Shown here: positions 46,244 to 55,315 of the stretch, one piece after another
Numbering within the stretch: position 1 is the stretch's first letter
Layout: the number at the start of each line of letters is the position of its first letter
NCBI GenBank assembly: GCA_017526745.1
Contig: JAFXQX010000029.1
Span: 268,675-332,674, forward strand
From: Lachnospiraceae bacterium
GTDB lineage: Bacteria; Bacillota; Clostridia; Lachnospirales; Lachnospiraceae
Length of the DNA stretch: 64,000 nucleotides
Direction: 5' to 3'
Notes under the pieces: model-generated
Database searches by the model: none
Seen by the model: only the letters and a program-made list of their open reading frames with translations
Told to the model about the DNA's origin: nothing
Made by a program: the position numbers and the translations under genes

Positions 46244-46299
46244 AATCTACCTCCTTATGATTAAAAAGATGTAAATCCTTATCTCATTTGGTTAACGGT

Positions 46300-47463
46300 T
46301 TATTTGATGATCCTGACCCTGATAACACCGTCCATCTCGGAAAGCTTATCAACAAAATCACCCGGGATATCCGAGTCGACATCGATCATCGTATATGCAT
46401 ATTCTCCTTTTGAAGAATTCACCATATCCGAAATGTTTATACCTGCCTCGGAGAACAGGCCGGAAAATCGTGTGATCATGTTCGTGACGTTCTTGTGGTG
46501 TATCGTAACTCTGCCCTTTGTCTGGCACACGCCCATATCTGCCTTCGGATAGTTGACCGAATTCTTGATGTTACCGTTTGTCAGATAATCGATCATCTCC
46601 TTGACGGCCATCTTGGCACAGTTATCCTCGGATTCTTCGGTAGAAGCTCCAAGATGCGGGATAACGATACAACCCTGGGCATTTGCGGTTGTCGAATTCG
46701 GGAAATCGGAAACGTACTTTCTGATCTTACCCTTTTTGATGCCCTCTATCACGGCCTTCTCATCACACAGAAGATCCCTTGCAAAGTTAAGGATGACAAC
46801 GCCGTCCTTCATCTTGTCGATGGCTTCCGCATTTATCGTATTCTTGGTGGAATCCATGAGAGGTACATGGATCGTGATTATATCGCAGTTAGCGTAAATA
46901 TCGTCTACCGACAGAACGTGCTTGATGTCTCTTGATAAGTTCCATGCCGCATCAACCGATATGTACGGATCATATCCGTAAACTTCCATTCCGAGATGCT
47001 TGGCTGCATTTGCAACTCTGACACCGATAGCTCCGAGTCCGATGATACCGAGCTTTTTGTCCTGTATCTCAAATCCGGCAAAGTTCTTTTTTTCCTTCTC
47101 GGCAAGCTTTGCGATATCAGGATTGTCATGGTTATCCTTGACCCAGTTGATGCCGCCTACGATGTCACGGCAAGCAAGGAGCATTCCGGCAAAGACAAGT
47201 TCCTTGACGCCGTTCGCATTTGCGCCTGGAGTATTGAACACTACTATTCCCTTCTCGGCACATTTATCAAGCGGGATATTGTTGACACCGGCTCCCGCAC
47301 GTGCAACGCACAAAAGCTTATCGGGAAGCTCCACGTCATGCATCGATGCGCTTCTGACAAGTGCTCCGTCAGCATCTTTGATATCATCCGTCTTGGCGAA
47401 TCTGTTATCAAACCCGTCAAGCCCCACCTGTGCTATAGGATTGAGGCAAGTATACTTAAACAT
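46300..47463 (-). CDS. serA: D-3-phosphoglycerate dehydrogenase with ACT domain
   Basis: A 387-residue enzyme for the first step of serine synthesis. The NAD fold has LGIIGLGAIGVRVANAA. Catalytic positions are Arg in NFARDLLCDE, the following Glu/Asp region and His in IPHLGASTEES. Residues about 318-387 form a C-terminal ACT domain (RFSGLFSEAGINISDM), suggesting serine feedback. It belongs to the short SerA group common in Clostridia. Its ATG overlaps the serC stop by one base. Confidence 0.94.
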   Translation of the reverse strand: MFKYTCLNPIAQVGLDGFDNRFAKTDDIKDADGALVRSASMHDVELPDKLLCVARAGAGVNNIPLDKCAEKGIVVFNTPGANANGVKELVFAGMLLACRDIVGGINWVKDNHDNPDIAKLAEKEKKNFAGFEIQDKKLGIIGLGAIGVRVANAAKHLGMEVYGYDPYISVDAAWNLSRDIKHVLSVDDIYANCDIITIHVPLMDSTKNTINAEAIDKMKDGVVILNFARDLLCDEKAVIEGIKKGKIRKYVSDFPNSTTANAQGCIVIPHLGASTEESEDNCAKMAVKEMIDYLTNGNIKNSVNYPKADMGVCQTKGRVTIHHKNVTNMITRFSGLFSEAGINISDMVNSSKGEYAYTMIDVDSDIPGDFVDKLSEMDGVIRVRIIK

Positions 47464-48545
47464 TACTTATTCTCCTTTTCAAATCTGTCCATGAACTCGA
47501 CGAGTTTTTGTACGCCTTCGATAGGCATTGCGTTATACATGCTCGCTCTCATGCCGCCGACGGTCTTGTGTCCCTTAAGGTTTACAAAGCCGGCATCAGC
47601 AGCCTCTGCTATGAACTTGGCATCAAGATCGGCATCTCCCGTCACAAACGGAGCGTTCATAAGAGAACGGTCCTTTGCAACAACGGTACCCTTGAACATC
47701 TTGGAAGAATCAAGAAAATCATAGAATACCTTGGCCTTCTTCTCATTGCGTTCCTTCATGACTGACAGACCGCCCATCTTTTTGATCCACTTGAACACCT
47801 TTCCGCATATGTAGATCGTGTAGCAGGGAGGTGTGTTATAAAGAGAAAGCGCATCTGCCTGAGTCTTCCATTTAAGAAGCGTGGGAGTGCCCGGAAGGAC
47901 ATCGTCGGTTATGAGGTCTTCACGGATCACTGCAATAACGCAGCCTGCGGGGCCGACGTTTTTCTGGACTCCGCCATAGACCACGCCGTATTTTGTAACA
48001 TCCATGGGTTCGGACAAAAAGCATGAACTTACATCGGATACGAGTATCTTGCCCTTTGTATTGGGAAGCTCTTTATACTTGGTCCCGTATATCGTATTGT
48101 TCTCACAGATATATACATAATCCATATCGTCGGTGATCGGAAGATCCGAGCAGTCCGGGATATATGAGAATGTCTTGTCTGCCGAAGATGCAAGTTCAAC
48201 CGCTTCGCCATATATCTTAGCTTCGGCAAAAGCCTTCTTGGACCACTGACCGGTAAGGATATATCCTGCCTTTTTGTTCTTCATAAGGTTCATGGGAACC
48301 TCGGCAAAAAACTGTGAGGCACCGCCCTGAAGGAACAGAACCTTGTAGTTGTCGGGAACGCCGAGAACCTCTCTGAAGTCGGCTTCCGCTTCCTTAATGA
48401 TTCCGTCAAAGACTTTGGAGCGGTGTGACATCTCCATTACCGACTGACCGCTTCCTTTGTAGTTGAGCATCTCATCTGCAGCTTCTTTGAGGACTTCCTC
48501 CGGTAAAACTGCGGGACCTGCCGAAAAGTTATAAACTCTTTCCAA
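47463..48545 (-). CDS. serC: Phosphoserine aminotransferase
   Basis: A 360-residue PLP enzyme for the second step of serine synthesis. FSAGPAVLPEEVLKEA opens it, with GGASQFFAEVPMNL, DVSSCFLSEP and the PLP lysine in YGGVQKNVGPAGC. The start codon is TTG with AGGAGGAG directly upstream. It lies 15 bases after ilvB and overlaps serA. Confidence 0.97.
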   Translation of the reverse strand: MERVYNFSAGPAVLPEEVLKEAADEMLNYKGSGQSVMEMSHRSKVFDGIIKEAEADFREVLGVPDNYKVLFLQGGASQFFAEVPMNLMKNKKAGYILTGQWSKKAFAEAKIYGEAVELASSADKTFSYIPDCSDLPITDDMDYVYICENNTIYGTKYKELPNTKGKILVSDVSSCFLSEPMDVTKYGVVYGGVQKNVGPAGCVIAVIREDLITDDVLPGTPTLLKWKTQADALSLYNTPPCYTIYICGKVFKWIKKMGGLSVMKERNEKKAKVFYDFLDSSKMFKGTVVAKDRSLMNAPFVTGDADLDAKFIAEAADAGFVNLKGHKTVGGMRASMYNAMPIEGVQKLVEFMDRFEKENK

Positions 48546-48560
48546 CGATTTCTCCTCCTA

Positions 48561-50231
48561 TCAACCTAAATCATCCGCGTCAAAAACGTCTGATATGGCA
48601 GCTCCGGGTGATACCATGGGGAACACCTTATCGTCACTGTCAATGACACATTCTATCACAACGGGCGCCTTCATTTCAATCGCCTTGGTAAGCGCAGGAA
48701 CCACTTCTTCCTTTTTTGTCACCCTGATAGCCTTGCAGCCGAGCGCTTCGGCCACTTTGCAATAATCCACCTTGTCGGCAAGGACCGTGTTGGAATATCT
48801 CTTTTCATAGAAAAGGGTCTGCCACTGTCTGACCATGCCGAGAACGGAATTGTTAATGACAATCTGGATTATCGGTATGTCAAAACGGGATGCCGTTGCA
48901 AGTTCATTCATGTTCATGCGGAAGCAGCCGTCACCGCCTATGTTGCAGACGATCTTGTCGGGGCAGCCCACCTTGGCGCCTATGCAGGCACCAAGTCCGT
49001 ATCCCATCGTGCCAAGGCCGCCGGAAGACAGAAACGTGCGGGGCTTCGTATATTTGTAGTACTGGGCAGCCCACATCTGATGCTGTCCCACGTCGGTGGT
49101 GATTATCGCATCGCCCTTCGTTACTTCATAAAGTTTTTCAATAACATAAGGACACGTAAGCGATGTTGTATCATATTTAAGAGGGTACTCTTTCTTGAGA
49201 TCTTCGATATGCTGTATCCATTCGGGATGGGTGTGCTTATCAAGTTTGGAATTAAGTATGGAAAGGACTTCCTTTACATCACCGATAACGGATGCAGTGG
49301 TCCTTATGTTCTTGTTGATCTCGGCCGGGTCAATATCGATATGAAGAACCTTTGCCTTTGACGCAAACTTGGACGCATTACCGATCACGCGGTCGGAGAA
49401 TCTCGCACCGATCGCGATCAGAAGATCGCATTCGCTCACCCCGAGGTTTGATGTCTTGGTCCCGTGCATTCCGATCATTCCGGTGTACAGATCATCGTTT
49501 GCATCAAATCCGCCCTTACCCATAAGCGTATCGCAGACAGGGGCATCTATCCTGTGGGCAAAATCCTTGAGCTCTTCCGATGCTCCGGAGATGACAACGC
49601 CGCCACCGGCATAAATATACGGTTTCTTTGCTTTTTCAATAAGCTTTACGGCCGTCTCTATATCCTTGTCGGTGTACCTTTTGGGAACGTCATATGTTAC
49701 GGGTTCCTTTTGGGTATATTTGCATTTTGCTGCAGTCACATCTTTTGTGATATCGACAAGTACCGGTCCGGGACGTCCGGAGCGGGCTATCGCAAAAGCC
49801 TTGCGAAGCGTATCCGCAAGCTTGGTCACATCCTTGACTATATAACCGTGCTTTGTTATCGGCATTGTAACACCGGCTATATCAACCTCCTGGAACGTAT
49901 CCTTTCCGAGAAGGGGAAGATTGACATTGGCCGTGATCGCAACAAGCGGTACGGAATCCATATATGCGGTCGCGATACCGGTAACAAGGTTGGTTGCACC
50001 CGGGCCCGATGTTGCCATACACACACCGACCTTTCCTGTTGCCCTTGCATATCCGTCTGCGGCATGCGCTGCACCCTGCTCATGGCTGGTCAGTATGTGT
50101 TTTATCTTATCACTGTATTTATACAGTTCATCGTAGATATTGAGTATCGTTCCTCCCGGATAACCAAATACGGTGTCAACACCCTGCTCGAGAAGACATT
50201 CCATTACAATCTGTGAACCGGTCAATTCCAT
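48561..50231 (-). CDS. ilvB: Acetolactate synthase large subunit
   Basis: A 556-residue ThDP enzyme making acetolactate or acetohydroxybutyrate for branched-chain amino acids. MELTGSQIVMECLLEQGVD starts the ThDP-binding domain, the catalytic Glu is in SHEQGAAHAADGYARATG and the ThDP/Mg motif is GGDGCFRMNMNELATA. I choose ATG 50231 over a frame open to 50303, because the extra residues are unlike the family; the ribosome site (AAAGGGT) is only moderate. No small regulatory subunit (ilvN) is adjacent. Confidence 0.94.
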   Translation of the reverse strand: MELTGSQIVMECLLEQGVDTVFGYPGGTILNIYDELYKYSDKIKHILTSHEQGAAHAADGYARATGKVGVCMATSGPGATNLVTGIATAYMDSVPLVAITANVNLPLLGKDTFQEVDIAGVTMPITKHGYIVKDVTKLADTLRKAFAIARSGRPGPVLVDITKDVTAAKCKYTQKEPVTYDVPKRYTDKDIETAVKLIEKAKKPYIYAGGGVVISGASEELKDFAHRIDAPVCDTLMGKGGFDANDDLYTGMIGMHGTKTSNLGVSECDLLIAIGARFSDRVIGNASKFASKAKVLHIDIDPAEINKNIRTTASVIGDVKEVLSILNSKLDKHTHPEWIQHIEDLKKEYPLKYDTTSLTCPYVIEKLYEVTKGDAIITTDVGQHQMWAAQYYKYTKPRTFLSSGGLGTMGYGLGACIGAKVGCPDKIVCNIGGDGCFRMNMNELATASRFDIPIIQIVINNSVLGMVRQWQTLFYEKRYSNTVLADKVDYCKVAEALGCKAIRVTKKEEVVPALTKAIEMKAPVVIECVIDSDDKVFPMVSPGAAISDVFDADDLG

Positions 50232-50277
50232 TGTCTTTACCCTTTTTCCCTTCAAAATCATACTGCCGCAGTCACTC

Positions 50278-51936
50278 TTAAAGGAGCACCGCGCCTTTAT
50301 CACCGCTCGTTACCATCTTCTGGTATCTTGCAAGATATCCGGTCTTTACCTTCGGCTCTCTGGGCTGCCATTTTGCCTTTCGCTCGCCAAGCTCTTCATC
50401 GGACACCTTTACATTAAGCGATGTGTTCGGTATATCTATACTGATGATATCTCCTTCTTCAATAAGGGCTATCGGGCCTCCGACAGCCGCTTCGGGAGAT
50501 ATATGACCTATGGAAGCGCCGCGGCTGGCACCGGAGAACCTTCCGTCCGTGATAAGAGCAACACTCTCTCCAAGGCCCATACCGGCGATAGCGGATGTCG
50601 GATTTAGCATTTCTCTCATTCCCGGGCCGCCCTTGGGTCCTTCATATCTGATAACGACAACATCTCCGGGAACTATCTTCCCGCCTTTTATGGCAGCGAT
50701 CGCATCTTCCTCGCAGTCAAATACCCGGGCGGGGCCTTCATGTACAAGCATCTCGTCAGCGACAGCAGATCTTTTAACGACCGAACCGTCCGGAGCGATG
50801 TTTCCGGTAAGTACGGCAAGTCCGCCGGTTTTTGAGTAGGGCTTGTCCATCGGGCGGATGACTTCGGGATTGCGGTTTACGCATCCGGCAAGATTTTCTC
50901 CGAGTGTCTTTCCCGTAACGGTCATGCAGTCCGTATTAAGAAGTCCGGCATCCATAAGCTGCTTCATAACGGCGCTCACGCCTCCGGCTTCGTTAAGATC
51001 TTCCATGTAGGTAGGGCCTGCAGGTGCAAGATGGCACAGGTTCGGAGTCTTTTCCGATATCTCATTTGCCATCGTTATGTCAAAATCAAACCCGATCTCA
51101 TGTGCGATCGCAGGAATATGAAGCATCGAATTCGTTGAACATCCGAGAGCCATATCAACTGTCAGTGCATTTATTATAGAATCTTTTGTGATTATATCCC
51201 TGGGGCAGATATTCTTTTTAAGAAGGTCCATAACTGCCATTCCTGCATGTTTTGCAAGTGCGATCCTTTCCGAATATACCGCGGGGATCGTTCCGTTTCC
51301 GGCAAGTCCCATGCCGAGAGCTTCGGTAAGGCAGTTCATCGAATTTGCCGTATACATGCCCGAGCAGGAACCGCATGTAGGACAAACCTTCTTCTCAAAC
51401 TCGCAGACTTCCTCATCAGTCATCTTTCCGGCAGCCTGTGCTCCGACGGCTTCAAACATTGAGGAAAGGCTTCTCTTTTTGCCGCCAACGTGTCCGGCAA
51501 GCATGGGGCCTCCCGAAACAAATACGGTGGGAACATTTATCCTTGCGGCCGCCATGAGCAGACCGGGTACATTCTTGTCACAGTTAGGCACCATCACGAG
51601 TGCATCAAACTGATGCGCAAGCGCCATGCATTCGGTCGAGTCGGCGATAAGATCACGGGTGACAAGCGAATATTTCATGCCGATATGGCCCATTGCTATA
51701 CCGTCGCATACTGCTATCGCGGGAAATACCACGGGAGTTCCTCCCGCCATGGCAACACCCTGCTTTACGGCGTTTACGATCTTATCTATGTTCATGTGTC
51801 CCGGAACTATCTCATTATAAGAACTGACAATACCGACGAGCGGCCTGTCCATTTCCTCTTCGGTAAATCCGAGAGCATGAAATAATGAACGATGGGGGGC
51901 CTGTGCACTGCCCTTTTTAACGGCATCACTTTTCAT
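50278..51936 (-). CDS. ilvD: Dihydroxy-acid dehydratase
   Basis: A 552-residue iron-sulfur dehydratase, a late common step in Val, Ile and Leu synthesis. Cluster ligands are visible in PNCDKNVPG and [35 protein letters not shown] and [19 protein letters not shown] blocks are also present. AGGAGG lies before the ATG. It heads the ilvDB-serCA-livKHMGF run; no T-box or leader peptide is evident in the 85 bases upstream. Confidence 0.97.
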   Translation of the reverse strand: MKSDAVKKGSAQAPHRSLFHALGFTEEEMDRPLVGIVSSYNEIVPGHMNIDKIVNAVKQGVAMAGGTPVVFPAIAVCDGIAMGHIGMKYSLVTRDLIADSTECMALAHQFDALVMVPNCDKNVPGLLMAAARINVPTVFVSGGPMLAGHVGGKKRSLSSMFEAVGAQAAGKMTDEEVCEFEKKVCPTCGSCSGMYTANSMNCLTEALGMGLAGNGTIPAVYSERIALAKHAGMAVMDLLKKNICPRDIITKDSIINALTVDMALGCSTNSMLHIPAIAHEIGFDFDITMANEISEKTPNLCHLAPAGPTYMEDLNEAGGVSAVMKQLMDAGLLNTDCMTVTGKTLGENLAGCVNRNPEVIRPMDKPYSKTGGLAVLTGNIAPDGSVVKRSAVADEMLVHEGPARVFDCEEDAIAAIKGGKIVPGDVVVIRYEGPKGGPGMREMLNPTSAIAGMGLGESVALITDGRFSGASRGASIGHISPEAAVGGPIALIEEGDIISIDIPNTSLNVKVSDEELGERKAKWQPREPKVKTGYLARYQKMVTSGDKGAVLL

Positions 51937-51974
51937 ATGATTTTCCTCCTGTGATCAAATGCCTAATATGCAAG

Positions 51975-51999
51975 AAGGATGTCCGAACCGGACATCCTT
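51975..51999 (-). terminator. Perfect 11-bp hairpin after yajC
   Basis: AAGGATGTCCG and CGGACATCCTT form an 11-bp perfect stem with a 3-nt loop, 22 bases beyond the yajC stop. The minus-strand tail is only CTTGCATATT, while the plus-strand tail is TTTTGC. It is probably the yajC terminator, perhaps leaky into ilvD, whose start is 39 bases further. Confidence 0.6.
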
Positions 52000-52021
52000 T
52001 TGCGATCGACTGATATAAGGA

Positions 52022-52354
52022 TCATTCTCCGGCCGCAGCATCCTCAGGTTTTTCCACCTGTGTGATGGCGGTCTTCTGCATCGGGATCCGGCAGTTCTTG
52101 TTGTTTCCGAATTCGACTATGACAGTGTCATCGGTAACATCGATAACGACTCCGTAGAAGCCGCTTGTTGTAAGGACCGAGTCCCCGGGAGCCATCGTGG
52201 AAAGAAGTGCTTCCATCCTCTTCTGCTCTTTCTTCTGGGGCTTGATCATAAGAAAATAAATCGCAATTCCGAATATCGCGATATAACCGACCATCATCAA
52301 AATGCTTCCGTATCCGCCGCCTGCGGCAGCCTCTGTTAAAACTATCGGGTTCAT
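52022..52354 (-). CDS. yajC: Preprotein translocase subunit YajC
   Basis: A 110-residue Sec accessory protein: one membrane helix (about 15-35, MVGYIAIFGIAIYFLMI), then KPQKKEQKRMEALLSTMAPGDSVLTTSGFYG, abbreviated here to the family's RPQ/KPQ-K-GD-V-T-G pattern, and a small beta domain. ATG 52354 has GGAGGAG 6 bases upstream and is preferred to the frame from 52375. Its own promoter lies upstream, although it follows the tgt group, its usual bacterial neighbour. Confidence 0.94.
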   Translation of the reverse strand: MNPIVLTEAAAGGGYGSILMMVGYIAIFGIAIYFLMIKPQKKEQKRMEALLSTMAPGDSVLTTSGFYGVVIDVTDDTVIVEFGNNKNCRIPMQKTAITQVEKPEDAAAGE

Positions 52355-52388
52355 ATTACTCCTCCAACATTTCAAAATAGACTGTTAT

Positions 52389-52417
52389 ATAATACACAAC
52401 CTTAAGATATCTTTCAA
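52389..52417 (-). promoter_or_regulatory. Promoter for yajC
   Basis: TTGAAA (52417-52412), a 17-nt spacer and TATTAT (52394-52389) on the minus strand, between the FecR gene and yajC. Confidence 0.6.
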
Positions 52418-52431
52418 GAAATAATTAAATT

Positions 52432-54186
52432 TTAAGGTATTGCATTCATAGCATCAGTCTCACCACTGTAAAATGTCTCATTTCCGCTTGGATCCGTAAC
52501 TGAAAACTGATAGCCATTAGGGTTATTTGCTACACTTGGAGCGGGATGGTAATTTGTCATCTTATATCCGGACTGAGTTGTCACGCTGAAATCTCCTTCG
52601 TTAATACTGTTACCTCCATTGTTACCGACGCGTCCACCTCCACAGTAATTCCATGAAAAATCACTTAACTGATCAAATGTATACGTATTATTACCATCAC
52701 TTACCGTCAAAGGAAGTACAACATCCGCAGCTCCGTAAATAGTAGTCGAAGGCTTAGACCCGGGGTTGGAGGCGTTTATCTGTCCATGTGTAGTACCTGA
52801 TGCCGTACTGATCTCATAAGTCTGAGTACTGGTATTGGTAGGATCAAAATAGTTACTGCTGTCGACAGTTGCTGTTGACGGCTGAGGCGTTACCTGTGTC
52901 GGTGTCGGCGTAGGTGTGGCTGTAGCTGTCGGTGCAGGTGTCGGAGTCGGAGTTGATGATGAACTCTTATCTTCCTCTTCATCTTCTGACTCGGATGTTT
53001 CCTCCGCACTTACAAGGGCAGGCGTAGGTGTCGGAGTAGGCGTAGGCGTGGGAGGTGCAATGGGAGGTCTGCCCTCATTTTTACCGATACTCAGCCAGTG
53101 TGCCAGAAGTGCAGCCGGATCTGTTCCGTACTTTGCTACAACATCCGGATTTGTGAGTGCATAAAACAGGGGATCAAAAAGTGTACCATCATCAAGTGTG
53201 ATTATACCGGTATTCGGATCCGTGAAAACTATCCTGCTTCTGGCAGCCTCTGTTTCCGGATCTGTTTTGTTTTCGGGAACATCTGCCTGAGCCAAAGCAT
53301 CGGCCTCCAAAGGTAATTCTTCGGCTATGGCCTCTTCTTCGGGTGTTTCAGATGATCCGCTCCCATCGGATGTTATATCCGTATCATCCGCGTTGTTTTC
53401 TTCATCAACCGATACATGAGGGAGATCGTCTTCATCTTCATCTTCTCCCATTATATAAGGTTTGTCCCAGTCTGTTTCGCTGCAGACCTTGTCTGTCAGT
53501 TCAGGATCTTCGCGCAGTCTTTCAATGAGAAATTGCGGAAGCTCATGTTCCGTGATCTCCTCAAGGAAGAACTCGATACTGTCAACAGTTCTGTCATTAT
53601 ACAGATAAACGCTTATCTTCTGTCCCGATGCTACATCTATTTCCTTTACTTCACCCGTAACCGGGTTGGTTCCGGTAACATGAACAACACCGTCGGTAAT
53701 GATAAGGCTCTCGTGTTCTCCGTCAACCGATACCCAGCCTGATGTCCCGCGGATACCAACGATCATGGTGCTGGTCTTGATGTCCATCGTTTCATCATCT
53801 TCAAGCGGCTTGGAGACTTCGAAGAAAAGACTTCCGTCCGTCAGTTTCAGTTCAAGCTGTTTTCCGCTTTGAACAAACTCTGAACGGCTCTTCTCATCGA
53901 GAGTTACGATCTTTGTATCATCAAGTCCGATTGATACAAGACTCTTGACGGCAGTAGAAAGGGCATTATTGCTCTTCAGGCGGAGATTTTCGGTGACGGT
54001 TTTTGCCTTACCTGCATCCTCAAGCGAAACCTCACCTTCCATCCGCAATACACGCATTGTTGTTGCGGTTATCCGGGAAGAAAACAGATACACAAGCAAT
54101 GCTGCGATCAATACCACTGCGATCGAAGCGATAAGGATTATGATCTTTTTTTTGCTCTTTTTTTCCTGATCGTTCCTGTCAGTCAT
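52432..54186 (-). CDS. FecR-domain membrane protein with Pro-Thr linkers
   Basis: A 584-residue protein from ATG 54186 (GAGGA 9 bases upstream, overlapping the tgt stop as ATGA). A basic N-terminus precedes one membrane helix (about 17-37). A FecR-like beta domain follows (about 45-200: RLKSNNALSTAVKSLVSIG, DGSLFFEVSKP, IVGIRGTSGWVSVDG). An acidic stretch (about 235-320) comes next, then a conserved-looking segment DPLFYALTNPDV...GKNEGRPP, two PTPTP-type linkers and a Ser/Asn/Gly-rich C-terminal domain. FecR domains in Gram-negatives sense TonB signals; here no sigma factor or FecA is nearby, so the domain probably works as an extracellular binding or scaffold module. No sortase motif is seen. 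Confidence 0.85.
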   Translation of the reverse strand: MTDRNDQEKKSKKKIIILIASIAVVLIAALLVYLFSSRITATTMRVLRMEGEVSLEDAGKAKTVTENLRLKSNNALSTAVKSLVSIGLDDTKIVTLDEKSRSEFVQSGKQLELKLTDGSLFFEVSKPLEDDETMDIKTSTMIVGIRGTSGWVSVDGEHESLIITDGVVHVTGTNPVTGEVKEIDVASGQKISVYLYNDRTVDSIEFFLEEITEHELPQFLIERLREDPELTDKVCSETDWDKPYIMGEDEDEDDLPHVSVDEENNADDTDITSDGSGSSETPEEEAIAEELPLEADALAQADVPENKTDPETEAARSRIVFTDPNTGIITLDDGTLFDPLFYALTNPDVVAKYGTDPAALLAHWLSIGKNEGRPPIAPPTPTPTPTPTPALVSAEETSESEDEEEDKSSSSTPTPTPAPTATATPTPTPTQVTPQPSTATVDSSNYFDPTNTSTQTYEISTASGTTHGQINASNPGSKPSTTIYGAADVVLPLTVSDGNNTYTFDQLSDFSWNYCGGGRVGNNGGNSINEGDFSVTTQSGYKMTNYHPAPSVANNPNGYQFSVTDPSGNETFYSGETDAMNAIP

Positions 54187-55315
54187 CGGTCTGTTCCTCA
54201 AATCTTTCAAGTTTTTGCTTTTTATATTGCCGGAAATCTCCCTTATCGAGAGCGTCTCTTATCTCCTGCATCATAGTATTGTAAAAATACAGATTGTGAA
54301 GAACGCATAACCTCATTCCGAGCATTTCCTTTGCCTTGAGCAGATGCCTGATATATGCCCTGGAATAACGGCGGCATGCCGGGCACGAACATCCTTCCTC
54401 TATGGGACGGTCATCAAGTTCGTACTTGGCATTAAGAAGTCTCACGGTTCCGTGATTCGTATATAAATGTCCGTGACGTCCGTTTCTTGAAGGATAGACA
54501 CAGTCAAAGAAATCAATGCCCCGATCCACTCCTTCAAGGATATCAGCGGGAGTCCCGACGCCCATTAGATATGTCGGCTTATCTTTCGGAAGGTAAGGCA
54601 CAACCTGATCGAGGATGTCATACATCACTTCGTTGGGCTCTCCGACAGCAAGACCCCCGATAGAGTATCCGGGAAGATCGAGCTCCGATATCCTCTTTGC
54701 ATGTTCGATACGGATATCCGGATAGATTGCGCCCTGGTTGATGCCGAACAGCATCTGGTCCCTATTTATCGTATCGGGAAGCCCGTTCAGACGGTCCAGT
54801 TCCGCCTTGCATCTTACAAGCCATCTTGTGGTCCTGTCCACCGAGGCCTGTACATAATCTCTTTCGGCAAGCGACGAAGGACATTCATCAAAAGCCATTG
54901 CAACGGTGCTTGCAAGATTGGACTGGATCCTCATCGATTCCTCGGGGCCCATGAATATCTTTCGCCCGTCAACATGAGAGTTGAAATAAACGCCTTCTTC
55001 TTTTATCTTCCTGAGGGATGCCAATGAGAAAACCTGGAAACCTCCCGAATCCGTAAGGACGGGTCTGTCCCAGGCCATAAACTTTCTGATTCCGCCGAGG
55101 CTCTTTACTACCTCGTCACCCGGGCGGACATGCAGATGATATGTATTTGACAGTTCGATCTGACATCCGATCTCTTTAAGATCTTCCGATGAAACAGCGC
55201 CTTTTATCGCCGCAACGGTCCCGACGTTCATAAAGACGGGGGTTTCAACGGTTCCGTGTACAGTTGTAAAAGTGCTGCGCTTGGCCAAACCTTCGGTCTT
55301 CAGGATAGTGTACAT
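54179..55315 (-). CDS. tgt: Queuine tRNA-ribosyltransferase
   Basis: A 378-residue enzyme exchanging guanine 34 for preQ1 in tRNAs for Asp, Asn, His and Tyr. Asp89 in LTDSGGFQVFSL, the nucleophile Asp within DRGIDFFDCVYPSRNGRHG and the zinc set CSCPAC...YIRHLLKAKEMLG are visible. Its ATG abuts the VanY-like stop. The usual neighbours queA and ruvB are not here, but yajC is close by, as often seen. Confidence 0.97.
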   Translation of the reverse strand: MYTILKTEGLAKRSTFTTVHGTVETPVFMNVGTVAAIKGAVSSEDLKEIGCQIELSNTYHLHVRPGDEVVKSLGGIRKFMAWDRPVLTDSGGFQVFSLASLRKIKEEGVYFNSHVDGRKIFMGPEESMRIQSNLASTVAMAFDECPSSLAERDYVQASVDRTTRWLVRCKAELDRLNGLPDTINRDQMLFGINQGAIYPDIRIEHAKRISELDLPGYSIGGLAVGEPNEVMYDILDQVVPYLPKDKPTYLMGVGTPADILEGVDRGIDFFDCVYPSRNGRHGHLYTNHGTVRLLNAKYELDDRPIEEGCSCPACRRYSRAYIRHLLKAKEMLGMRLCVLHNLYFYNTMMQEIRDALDKGDFRQYKKQKLERFEEQTDD

